Of a stretch of 64,000 nt of DNA, positions 24,728 to 32,731 are shown in pieces (the stretch's first letter is position 1; each line of letters opens with the position of its first letter). Origin of the DNA: Levilactobacillus andaensis (GTDB lineage Bacteria > Bacillota > Bacilli > Lactobacillales > Lactobacillaceae); contig NZ_BOLP01000006.1 of the NCBI RefSeq assembly GCF_016861695.1, forward strand, positions 1 through 64,000, read 5' to 3'. A program made the translations under genes and the position numbers. Under the pieces are notes generated by a model. That model was not told the origin of the DNA. It saw only the letters and a list, made by a program, of their open reading frames with translations, and made no database searches.

Positions 24728-25546
24728 ATGACACAGATTAAAATGATTGCAACCGACGTCGACGGGACGTTCCTAAACGACCAGCGACAGTACAACCACG
24801 ACCGGTTCGCAGCACAACTTGCCCGCTTAAAGACCGCCAACATCCGTTTCGTGGTCGCCAGTGGGAACCACATTGGCCATTTACACAAGGTTTTCGCTGC
24901 TACCCCCACCGTGCAGACGTTCGTGGCCGAAAACGGTAGCCTGATCATTGACCAGCACCACACGTTGTTCGAAACTCCGGTGCCCACGGATGTCGCCCAT
25001 GCTGTCGTGGACGCTCTAATGACCGACGACACTTTGCGGCCCCAAGCATTCCGGTTATCCGGTGCCCACGGGACCTACGTGAGTCGTGACAGCAAGCCGC
25101 TCGACCTGGATGCCCAGAACTATTTCTTTAACAACTTGGTTACGGTCGATGACCTCCGCGATGTCGAAGATACCATCTACAAGGTCAACGGTGAGTGGCC
25201 TCACAGTTCGGTTCAACACGTCGTTGACCAACTGAACACACGGTTTGCCGGTCAGGTTCACGCGACTCCCAGTGGCTTCGGCAGTATCGACATCATCGCA
25301 CCACACATGAATAAAGCTGTCGGTGTGACGCAACTCGCCCAATCCTGGGGAATCGATCCTAGCGAAGTGGCTGCCTTTGGTGACAACGGCAACGACAAGG
25401 AAATGATCGCCCACGTTGGTCTCGGTGTTGCGATGCGTAACGGCGCTGAAGACGTCCGCAACGTTGCCGATTTGGTAACCCCTACCGATAATAATCATGA
25501 TGGTGTATTAGACGTTATCGATGCTATTTTAGCAGGTGAAGTTTAA
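24728..25546 (+). CDS. HAD superfamily phosphatase, Cof subfamily
   Basis: The 272-residue protein begins IKMIATDVDGTFLNDQ, HAD motif I with both catalytic aspartates (about residues 10 and 12). Motif II is VVASG (about 44), and the C-terminal GDNGNDKEMI (about 217-226) is motif IV. The large C2B cap between about 85 and 185 marks the Cof/YidA group, which removes phosphate from sugar phosphates, FMN or similar. GAGGGAG lies 6 bases before ATG 24728. It is monocistronic with a strong terminator. Confidence 0.9.
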   Translation: MTQIKMIATDVDGTFLNDQRQYNHDRFAAQLARLKTANIRFVVASGNHIGHLHKVFAATPTVQTFVAENGSLIIDQHHTLFETPVPTDVAHAVVDALMTDDTLRPQAFRLSGAHGTYVSRDSKPLDLDAQNYFFNNLVTVDDLRDVEDTIYKVNGEWPHSSVQHVVDQLNTRFAGQVHATPSGFGSIDIIAPHMNKAVGVTQLAQSWGIDPSEVAAFGDNGNDKEMIAHVGLGVAMRNGAEDVRNVADLVTPTDNNHDGVLDVIDAILAGEV

Positions 25547-25596
25547 AGTCACCTAAACCTTTCAGTCATTGACCTAATTTGGTCGGTGACTTTTTT
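25545..25596. terminator. Bidirectional terminator
   Basis: AAAGTCACC (25545-25553) pairs with GGTGACTTT (25585-25593), with an inner GACC/GGTC hairpin and TTTTTT at the end. It lies between convergent genes and overlaps the HAD stop codon by two bases. Confidence 0.8.
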
Positions 25597-26404
25597 AATT
25601 CACCCACAGTAGCCGAGCCACTAGCCGATACATCTGGCGGGCCGAGTGTAACCGACCGTGGCCTAAACCGGCAACGTGATGTTCGTGGTAACGGACGGCA
25701 CTGCCAGCAACGATCTGCCGTAGCGCCGTGACCTGCTCGACCGGAACCGAGCCATCCGTATGCCGCCCAGGAAGCGTGCCATAGACGTTAAAGAGTTGCG
25801 CCTGTTCGTTGGCCCGTAACTGGTGGCGTGCAGCTCTCAGACGCTCAAATGTGGCGTCTACGGGGTGCTGTGCCGTTCCTTCGTCCACCGGTGCCCCAAG
25901 TAGGACTAACCGGTGTAACCGGGGAACATTCGCGGCCGGGCCATGTAAGACCAGACTGTTCACGGCTGCACTGCCACCCCAGGAATGCCCCACCAGGTTG
26001 TATTGGCGAACGCCATACTGCCGATAAAGGTCCCTGAGAATCGCCGTGATCCATTGGACCTGTGGCTGATAATCCCGCGTCAGGCTGTGATCAAATAACA
26101 CCTGAATCAGGGGATTGGTCGCCTCTGGATCCCATTTTCCAGAAAAATGACGTCTACCAGCCCAGTCGACGCGAATCGTGGCCACCTTGTGTCCATAACC
26201 GTGCCGCGCGAACCAGCGTAACATCCCATTATAGGTCACTGCGCCGCCACCCCAACCCGGAATAAACAAGGTTGGTGTCGCCGCGTAGTGGACGTTCGGC
26301 CGCCGCGTTGCCAACGGTTCGGGGCGCCCCGGCCGACTTATCAACCGCAGTCCCAGCCCACTCATCAGGCCCAGTACCGCAGCTACCTGCCATTTTTTGT
26401 TCAT
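25595..26404 (-). CDS. Alpha/beta hydrolase, DUF915 family
   Basis: From ATG 26404 the protein has 269 residues with an N-terminal hydrophobic anchor (NKKWQVAAVLGLMSGLGL), suggesting membrane attachment or export. The oxyanion area FIPGWGGGAVTYNGM is followed by the nucleophile elbow GHSWGGSAA (Ser near residue 150), an acidic residue in YGTLPGRHTDGSVP and a late His in GLGHGRLH. These fit the DUF915 cell-surface esterase-like family of lactobacilli. The substrate is unknown. A second family member is at 50544-51443. Confidence 0.83.
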   Translation of the reverse strand: MNKKWQVAAVLGLMSGLGLRLISRPGRPEPLATRRPNVHYAATPTLFIPGWGGGAVTYNGMLRWFARHGYGHKVATIRVDWAGRRHFSGKWDPEATNPLIQVLFDHSLTRDYQPQVQWITAILRDLYRQYGVRQYNLVGHSWGGSAAVNSLVLHGPAANVPRLHRLVLLGAPVDEGTAQHPVDATFERLRAARHQLRANEQAQLFNVYGTLPGRHTDGSVPVEQVTALRQIVAGSAVRYHEHHVAGLGHGRLHSARQMYRLVARLLWVN

Positions 26405-26614
26405 GTTCAACGCCCCCAGTAGCTCACTTATTATGCCAGTTATTTTGATTGTGCACAAGTAAAAATTAGTTTAGTCAACATTTATGCTAGTTAACCTTTA
26501 CTAACTAAAATTTATCCGCATAAACCAATAAATGCTAAATAGCGTCATCATTAGTAATTTGACTAATTTTGTCCAAATCTAGCCGTCAATTATTGATTTT
26601 TGCCGGAAGTTCAG

Positions 26615-26670
26615 TTGACAGTTGTCCGTATAAAAATTTATAATAGAGCTAAATATGAAAACGCTTTATT
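26615..26670 (+). promoter_or_regulatory. Promoter and cre-like site of galM
   Basis: TTGACA (26615-26620) and TATAAT (26639-26644) are consensus hexamers 18 bp apart. ATGAAAACGCTTTATT (26655-26670) follows and fits 14 of 16 cre positions, over the start of transcription. Confidence 0.7.
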
Positions 26671-26693
26671 ACATTAGAAATCGAGGACTTACT

Positions 26694-27725
26694 ATGCAAA
26701 CTACGACGAAACATTGGGATACGTATCAAGATCAAGCTGTGACTGAGTATGCGATTGAAAACGACAATGGCGTCAAACTGGCCGTTTTAAGCTGGGGAGC
26801 AACGTTACATGCCCTCTCCGTACCAACTGACAAGGGCGACAAGAACCTGGTCCTGTCTTACCATAAGATGGCCCACTACTTGGACAACCCCTTCTACGTT
26901 TGCATGGGCATTGGCCGGACCGGTGGGCGCATCACCCGCGGAACCTTTCCCCTGAATGGCACGACCTACAACGTTGACACTAACGAAGGTCGTAACACGC
27001 TTCACGGTGGTCCTCACGGCTTCAACACGGTCAACTGGGTCGGCGAATTAGATGCCAGTGATCCTGAGATTGCCAAAATTGTATTGACGCACACATTTAA
27101 GTCTAGTGAAGATTCTTATCCTGGTGACTTGACCGCCAAGATGACGTACACGTTAGACAACCACGATGAGGTCACGCTGACTTTCGAAGCCAACTCGACC
27201 GACACCACGCTGTTCAACCCAACGTCTCACTGCTACTTCAACCTGAGTGACGACCAATTGATCTCCGGTCAGACGCTGCAGGTCAACAGTACGGAGCACT
27301 TGGACCTCGACGGTGAGAAATTGCCTACTGGGAAGATGGTCGCCAATGCTGGCACCCCATTTGACTTCGCCCAAGGCCAAAACCTCGGCCAAGCCATTCG
27401 TGGCATGCAAGACATCCCTGAGAAGGGCTTTGATGACGTTTATCACGTTACCCCAGCCGCCGACCAGACAATTGCCAAATTGACCGACCCACAATCGAAC
27501 CGGTCATTGACCATCAAATCCGATCGGAACGCCTTGGTCGTCTTCACCGCCAACTCCTTCACGTCAAACATGAAGCTCGCTGCCGGTGCCGGCCAACCTT
27601 ACATGGGGGTTGCCCTCGAACCACAAACGTTGCCAGACTCACCGAACCATCCAGAATTTGGCGACATCACCTTACCTGCTGGCAAGACGCAGAGTTACCA
27701 AATCAAATACGATATCACTTACTAA
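26694..27725 (+). CDS. galM: Aldose 1-epimerase (galactose mutarotase)
   Basis: The 343-residue protein shows the GalM fold and key residues: GRTGGRITRGTF, NTLHGGPHGFN (a catalytic His region near 95), FNPTSHCYFNL (active-site His near 175) and VALEPQTLPDSPNHP (catalytic Glu near 305). It interconverts alpha and beta anomers of glucose, galactose or maltose-derived sugars. ATG 26694 follows GAGGA by 7 bases; the longer frame begins inside the promoter region. It has its own consensus promoter with a cre-like site. It may serve maltose phosphorolysis, which yields beta-glucose 1-phosphate, encoded 2.2 kb away. Confidence 0.93.
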   Translation: MQTTTKHWDTYQDQAVTEYAIENDNGVKLAVLSWGATLHALSVPTDKGDKNLVLSYHKMAHYLDNPFYVCMGIGRTGGRITRGTFPLNGTTYNVDTNEGRNTLHGGPHGFNTVNWVGELDASDPEIAKIVLTHTFKSSEDSYPGDLTAKMTYTLDNHDEVTLTFEANSTDTTLFNPTSHCYFNLSDDQLISGQTLQVNSTEHLDLDGEKLPTGKMVANAGTPFDFAQGQNLGQAIRGMQDIPEKGFDDVYHVTPAADQTIAKLTDPQSNRSLTIKSDRNALVVFTANSFTSNMKLAAGAGQPYMGVALEPQTLPDSPNHPEFGDITLPAGKTQSYQIKYDITY

Positions 27726-27743
27726 AAATGCAAATGCAAGTGA

Positions 27744-27782
27744 AGCGCCCGCACACCACCCTGGTGTGGGAGCGCTTTTTGT
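27744..27782 (+). terminator. Terminator of galM
   Basis: AAGCGC...CGCACAC pairs with GTGTGGGAGCGCTT, ending in TTTTTG, 18 bp after the stop codon. Confidence 0.8.
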
Positions 27783-27967
27783 CGTTATCATCATGTACAC
27801 TAGGCCGCTAGTCGTGACAATGTCAACCTTATCTAACCTAAACATTAAAACTAGCTAATAGTAAAACCACAGTTCTTCAATTAGTCTATCATACGATTTT
27901 TGAGAAGTACACTAAAAATCGCCCAACCCCTAAACTATTTTACCGTCTAACCGCCGAGTCGAGATAA

Positions 27968-28020
27968 TTGACAGTTTTAAGCGCCCATGCTAAGTTAGTA
28001 AAACGTAATTATTATCATTT
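27968..28020 (+). promoter_or_regulatory. Promoter and Zur-like box of rpsN
   Basis: TTGACA (27968-27973) and TAAGTT (27991-27996) are 17 bp apart. AAACGTAATTATTATCATTT (28001-28020) closely resembles the Gram-positive Zur operator (core CGTAATnATTACG), and sits over the start of transcription, where zinc-loaded Zur would repress. Confidence 0.65.
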
Positions 28021-28116
28021 AATGTGCTTGAATAGCGACTCTAAAAACCGGTGACATCCATTGTTGGAGGTCCCACAACTCGTTTCATCATCTATTAATA
28101 AAGGAGACTTCATTCA

Positions 28117-28386
28117 TTGGCAAAGAAATCAAAAATTGCGAAAGCACAACGCATCGCTGCAACCGTTGATCGTTACGCAGAACGTCGCGCAGAACTCAAG
28201 GCAGCCGGCGACTACGCCGCATTGGCCTTACTCCCCCGTGACGCTTCACCAACTCGAATCCACCGGCGCGACCACCTAGATGGCCGGCCCCACGCCTACA
28301 TGCGTAAGTTTGGCCTTTCCCGTCTGAATTTCCGAGAATTGGCTCACGCTGGGAAGATTCCGGGCGTTAAGAAGGCCAGTTGGTAG
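28117..28386 (+). CDS. rpsN: 30S ribosomal protein S14, zinc-independent form
   Basis: The 89-residue protein is the long S14 type ([12 protein letters not shown]...[39 protein letters not shown]) and has no cysteines, so it lacks the CxxC pairs that bind zinc in the short S14. Such C-minus paralogues replace the zinc form during zinc starvation. It stands outside the ribosomal operon, as expected for the paralogue. The start is TTG, with AAAGGAG 10 bases upstream. The Zur-like box in its promoter agrees with this role. Confidence 0.92.
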   Translation: MAKKSKIAKAQRIAATVDRYAERRAELKAAGDYAALALLPRDASPTRIHRRDHLDGRPHAYMRKFGLSRLNFRELAHAGKIPGVKKASW

Positions 28387-28388
28387 AG

Positions 28389-28514
28389 TAGAGTGTGGAA
28401 CAAGGCGGTTAACTCCTGAGCATTAACGTCAAGTAGTGCCCAACCGGGGAACCCGGTTCGGTACTACTTGGGGTTAAGCGCAGGGAGTTGCCTTGTGGAA
28501 CACGTTTCCACCAT
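28389..28514 (+). repeat. Family C intergenic repeat without terminal hairpin (C2)
   Basis: GAGTGTGGAACAAGGCGGTTAA to CACGTTTCCACCATG follows family C. Its inner stem, AAGTAGTGCC (28431-28440) with GGTACTACTT (28460-28469), is capped by ACCGGG / CCCGGT and has a sequence unlike the other copies, yet still pairs. The terminal stem is missing; an unrelated terminator lies at 28631. No other feature is seen in the rest of the 417-bp gap. Confidence 0.75.
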
Positions 28515-28630
28515 GTCACCTCAGTGCTCCCAACCCTGACACCCCGCGGAATCACGGTTGCCAGCACCCCATTTACCACAGACAGTCGCCCATATTCCGC
28601 GATTGTCTGTGCCAAATACAACCCAAATCA

Positions 28631-28674
28631 CCCGTAGCAAACGACCATGACTTAGCCGTTTGCTGCGGGTTTTC
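28631..28674 (+). terminator. Terminator downstream of rpsN and C2
   Basis: CCCGTAGCAAACG (28631-28643) pairs with CGTTTGCTGCGGG (28657-28669), followed by TTTTCT. Confidence 0.85.
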
Positions 28675-28803
28675 TATTGATTAATCGCCACGCCATATCT
28701 GCCACGTGTATAATGAATAACATATGGTACATAACTGATTGCGACGTCTTCTAAACGATCAGCCCCGCACCTCATCCAATCAATCTAAAGGGAGTTTTCA
28801 AAC

Positions 28804-29238
28804 ATGAGTGAAGTTTTAACGGTTCTCCGCGAGTTCGACCTGTTCGGTGGCGACTCATCACAGTACGGCATCGAAACGCCCAAGATTAACGCCCAATTTG
28901 TCGGCGTCGCCCCAGCCATGGTCTTCGACGTACACAACCAACCCAAGCTGGCGCGCCAGACTGAACGGCAACTGCGCACCATCGAAAATGAAATCCGCGA
29001 CCAATTCCACGTTGAAATGGTCGACATGGGCGGCGGTGACATCAATCAGACCTTCCAAGTCTTTCAAGCGATGATTACGATCTTCAAGCAACGGGTCGAA
29101 AAAGAGCTGCTCATCGACAATCAACTTGAACTGGAAAGTCTGACCACCAGCGGCGAATGGCTCCTCTTCTGGCACGAAGACGCGCCCCTGGTTAAAGCCA
29201 AACAACAGCAACAGGAAAATCTGCCGAAGGACTTCTAG
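28804..29238 (+). CDS. Conserved-looking hypothetical protein
   Basis: This 144-residue cytoplasmic protein has no signal peptide or membrane segment. It begins with a small globular part (VLREFDLFGGDSSQYGIETP) and continues with a helix-rich, acidic half that ends in a Gln-rich tail. GGGAG lies 9 bases before the ATG and codon use matches its neighbours, so it is a real gene. I recognise no domain and infer no function. Confidence 0.75.
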   Translation: MSEVLTVLREFDLFGGDSSQYGIETPKINAQFVGVAPAMVFDVHNQPKLARQTERQLRTIENEIRDQFHVEMVDMGGGDINQTFQVFQAMITIFKQRVEKELLIDNQLELESLTTSGEWLLFWHEDAPLVKAKQQQQENLPKDF

Positions 29239-29257
29239 TTGATTTGAAATAGTCGCA

Positions 29258-29346
29258 CTCCGGCTGCCAGGGATTCCGCCTGCTGTGGGGACGCTTCAGC
29301 CTGGAAGAACACCAGTCTTCTCGCTCCCCCCCTGGCCTCCTCCAGC
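29258..29346 (+). repeat. Family A intergenic repeat, internally deleted (A3)
   Basis: CTCCGGCTGCCAGGGATTCCGCC to CCTGGCCTCCTCCAGCT gives both ends of family A with about 90 bp of the centre missing, 20 bp after the hypothetical gene. The outer stem can still form. Confidence 0.75.
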
Positions 29347-29578
29347 TCAAATTGATCTCACCACTACATTGAGTAGATTCCAGAAACACTAAAACTTTGT
29401 CAGCGGCTCGTTCATTGCCAATGGGACATCTCTAGTGGTTGGCGGTAACCATACTAGATGCATTACCACAAGCCCTGACATACCACGTAATTCATGGTCA
29501 CCTTGATTCCCATCAGATGTCAGTCAAACTTATCACAAACAACAATCAATTCAACCATCTCAATAACTATCTTCACAC

Positions 29579-29625
29579 AAAAGAAGCGCCTCACCAACCC
29601 TAATCGTTGGTGAAGCGCTTCTTTT
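29579..29625. terminator. Strong 20-bp terminator hairpin
   Basis: The arms 29579-29598 and 29606-29625 (AAAAGAAGCGC...CACCAAC and its complement) pair over 20 bp with one G-U pair. A/T runs flank both sides. It is about 340 bp beyond the gene at 28804. Confidence 0.8.
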
Positions 29626-29754
29626 GCTTCTAAGCTGTGACTCGAATCGTTGTCAGCCCTGACCGATTCAAGATTTATGTTGTATTTTTACTTTAAAGCG
29701 TCAACAGACCAGTCGTCTGACTAGTTTGTGGATGATTACTTTAAACAATTACTG

Positions 29755-29941
29755 GTAGTCGTAGGCTGTTGGGCACAGAATCCTGTGGATGGCCTCTTAA
29801 GCCGAGCGGTTTTCTCGACTTTAGAAGTCTGGCCAAGCTTTAAGACTCGCTTTTTGAGGCTTAAAGTCGCCCTGAAGACTCGTGTTTTTCGAGGCTTCAG
29901 GTCTGCCTCACAGGATGGCGTGCCCAGCAGCCGGAGACGGC
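29755..29941 (-). repeat. Family D intergenic repeat (D1)
   Basis: On the minus strand it aligns along its length with 38098-38285. It consists of stacked hairpins of the GACTCG-T-rich-CGAGGCTT type (for example GAAGACTCGTG / CGAGGCTTC, and TTTAAGACTCG / GAGGCTTAAAG). It ends 13 bp before the maltose phosphorylase stop codon and so lies in its 3' region. Confidence 0.75.
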
Positions 29942-29953
29942 TAAACCAAGTGA

Positions 29954-32209
29954 TTATTTCAAGTTAACATCCGCGCCGGCGACGTCGATGGTGAGTGGGT
30001 CGCCGCTGATCAGCTTGAAGTGAGGACCATCAGCGTGAACACTGACTTCGATCAAGCGACCATGGAAGACCTGACGGAACGTGTAGCTAGTCCAAGTCTT
30101 AGGCAAGAATGGATCAAAGTGGAGCTTGCCATTACGAACCCGCATACCAGCGAAGCCTTGAACAACGGCAATCCAGCCACCGGTCATGGCCGTGATGTGC
30201 AAGCCATCCGTGGTGTCATTGTTGTAGTTGTCCAGGTCCAACCGTGCCGTCCGTGAGTACAATTCGACGGCCTTGTCTTCGTAGCCCAAGTCGGAAGCCA
30301 AGACAGAGTGAATGGCTGGTGACAGGCTAGATTCATGAACCGTCAGTGGTTCGTAGAAGTCGAAGTTGGCCTTCTTTTGAGCTTGCGTGTAATCGTCGAT
30401 AAAGTCCCAGATACCTTGGAGCACGTCCCCTTGCTTGATGTAAGGCGAACGTAAAATTTTATCCCATGACCAGTGTTGGTTGATTGGCCGTTGGTCGGCA
30501 GGAATCGAACTGGCTGGTTCGATATCCTTGTCGAGGAACCCGTCGTGTTGAACAAAGATATTTAAGTCCTTGTCATATGGCAGGTACATCCGGTCGACAA
30601 TGTCTTGCCACTTAGCCTTTTCTTCATCAGAAACGTTAAGCTTCTTGGCAGTTTCCTTGTCGACTTGGCCCAAGATCTCCAGCGTGTACTTCAACGTCCA
30701 TTGGGCCAGCATGTTCGTGTCCCAGTTGTTGTCGACGTTGTTTTCATATTCGTCAGCACCCGTGACCCCGTGGATCATGTACTGCTGGTTCCGCTTGCTA
30801 AAGTGAACCCGGTCGGCCCAGAAGCGAGACATTTCGCTCAGGACTTTGGCCCCTTCATGCAAGACGTAGCTGGTATCGCCGGTGTAACGCGTGTAGTTGT
30901 AAATGGCGAACGCAATGTCCCCATTCCGGTGAATTTCTTCGAAAGTAATTTCCCATTCGTTATGGCATTCGATCCCGTCAAACGTGACCATTGGGAACAG
31001 TGCCCCATTTAAGCCTTGTTCCTTAGCGTTGATGTAGGCGCCATCGAGTTGCTTGTAGCGGTACATCAACAGGTTGCGGGTAACCTCTGGATTCGTGATC
31101 CCGAGGTAAACGGGAACGGCGAAGGCTTCGGTATCCCAGTAGGTCGCGCCACCGTACTTTTCGCCGGTGAACCCTTTTGGCCCAATGTTCAAACGAGAAT
31201 CTTTCCCATAGTAAGTGGAGAAGAGTTGGAACAGATTGAAGCGAATCCCCTGTTGCGATTCGTCGTCACCCTTGATGATGACGTCGGACTTTTCCCAACG
31301 GGCAGCCCAGACATCGGTGTGGGCTTGGAGAAGATCGTCGTAGCTTTCCTGGGCAACCTTGTCGCTCAGGTCATGCATAGCGGCGGTCAATTTTTCTTGC
31401 GTGTCGTAATCACGAGAGGTCACGACGATAACCCGCTTTTCCAGCTGGGTTGCGGCTTGGGGGGCTAAGCTGCCGGTATAAGCCGTGACAACTTCCTTAT
31501 CATTCGGCTGGGTAACGGCGACATTGCTGAGGTCCGTGACCATCCGCATTTCCATGCCAGAAGTGAATTGTGGCGTGCCAAATGGGTTTGGCGTGGTCTT
31601 AGCAACGATGCTCCCGCTATCGGCTTGTTGGTCGGTCGCTAAGACGTCCCAGAAGCGTTCGTCGTAGTTGGCTTCTTCGTTCTTAACGTCGGCGTCAATG
31701 CTTGGCTTGATGGTGATGTCAACGTTGGTGTCGCTGAGGTTCTTGACACTGACCCGTTGAACAGAAAGCTGTTGTTGGCTAACACTTAAGAACCGTTCGA
31801 ATTTGAAGGCAACCCGCGTCTTGCCCCGTTCGAGGGTAAATGACCGGGTCAACACGGCCGACTTCATGTCGAGGTCCAGCGTGAAGTCGCTGATTTGATC
31901 CTTGGCAAGGTCGATGGGATCACCGTTGACCTCAATTGGTAATTTGATGAAATTGACGGCGTTGACAACCTTCCCAAAGTACTTCGGATAGCCGTTCTTC
32001 CACCAGCCGACCCGGGTCTTATCTGGATACCAGACACCACCCAAGTAGATACCTTGGAGGGAGTCGCCACTGTAACCTTCTTCAAAGTCACCACGCATCC
32101 CCATGTATTCATTACCAAGACTGGTCATGGATTCCTGGAGGCGCTTATCTTTGGGGTCAAACGTGTGGGTAATAACGTTCCACGGTTGCACTTCAAAAAT
32201 TCGTTTCAT
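29954..32209 (-). CDS. mapA: Maltose phosphorylase, GH65
   Basis: The 751-residue enzyme starts MKRIFEVQPWNVITHTFDP and is very close to the crystallised L. brevis maltose phosphorylase as I remember it. The catalytic acid Glu487 is in TGADEYENN, the number used for the L. brevis enzyme, and HNEWEITFEEIHRNG (416-430) and HESSLSP belong to the (alpha/alpha)6 active site. It splits imported maltose with phosphate into glucose and beta-glucose 1-phosphate, saving ATP. ATG 32209 is used because AAGGAG lies 10 bases upstream; ATG 32218 would be one base from it. The permease gene follows a 522-bp repeat-bearing gap upstream, so this gene likely has its own promoter. Confidence 0.95.
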   Translation of the reverse strand: MKRIFEVQPWNVITHTFDPKDKRLQESMTSLGNEYMGMRGDFEEGYSGDSLQGIYLGGVWYPDKTRVGWWKNGYPKYFGKVVNAVNFIKLPIEVNGDPIDLAKDQISDFTLDLDMKSAVLTRSFTLERGKTRVAFKFERFLSVSQQQLSVQRVSVKNLSDTNVDITIKPSIDADVKNEEANYDERFWDVLATDQQADSGSIVAKTTPNPFGTPQFTSGMEMRMVTDLSNVAVTQPNDKEVVTAYTGSLAPQAATQLEKRVIVVTSRDYDTQEKLTAAMHDLSDKVAQESYDDLLQAHTDVWAARWEKSDVIIKGDDESQQGIRFNLFQLFSTYYGKDSRLNIGPKGFTGEKYGGATYWDTEAFAVPVYLGITNPEVTRNLLMYRYKQLDGAYINAKEQGLNGALFPMVTFDGIECHNEWEITFEEIHRNGDIAFAIYNYTRYTGDTSYVLHEGAKVLSEMSRFWADRVHFSKRNQQYMIHGVTGADEYENNVDNNWDTNMLAQWTLKYTLEILGQVDKETAKKLNVSDEEKAKWQDIVDRMYLPYDKDLNIFVQHDGFLDKDIEPASSIPADQRPINQHWSWDKILRSPYIKQGDVLQGIWDFIDDYTQAQKKANFDFYEPLTVHESSLSPAIHSVLASDLGYEDKAVELYSRTARLDLDNYNNDTTDGLHITAMTGGWIAVVQGFAGMRVRNGKLHFDPFLPKTWTSYTFRQVFHGRLIEVSVHADGPHFKLISGDPLTIDVAGADVNLK

Positions 32210-32318
32210 GCTAAACATTCTCCTTTTCTACGATTCGACTGCGGGTTGCGACCAATGATGCCGGCACAATCCCTATTGTAAATTTTAATTGACTAAAGTA
32301 AGTTAACGCATGCTGTTC

Positions 32319-32628
32319 GCACTACGGCTCAGATTGTATTTAACCACAACAACTATTGAAAAGCCTACGCCTTGTACATTACTGTCCAAACGATAACAAC
32401 TTTTAAAATTACTCTTTCGGTTGTCATAGAACTCAAACGTAAGCCGAGAGGCCGTCAAATATAGGCTCAGGCGCGTCGTTCTGCTTAGTCAGCGTTCTTG
32501 GCTGGCTTAGCAGAACGACCAAGCTTGAAGACTCGTGGTTTTCGAGGTTTCAAGTTGTGTCCGCACCGTTCCAGCCTATATTTGACGGCCGGTAAGGCGA
32601 AATAACCACTAGGTCGCCCAATTTTAGT
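32319..32628 (+). repeat. Family B intergenic repeat with flanking homology (B3)
   Basis: The 162-bp core (32439-32600) folds as a three-way junction: a perfect 16-bp outer stem (32452-32467 with 32573-32588) and two inner hairpins (TTCTGCT/AGCAGAA, and CTTGAAGACTCG/CGAGGTTTCAAG). Weaker similarity to the copy at 41978 extends about 120 bp to the left and 28 bp to the right. It fills most of the gap between mapA and the permease gene. Confidence 0.85.
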
Positions 32629-32731
32629 ACGTTTCTCAATGGAATGTGCTTGTGACGACCAAACGCTAACATCGACCCATACAACTCGTATCAGTTAATG
32701 TTAACGTCTGTGGTTTTCTTTTTAATTCACG

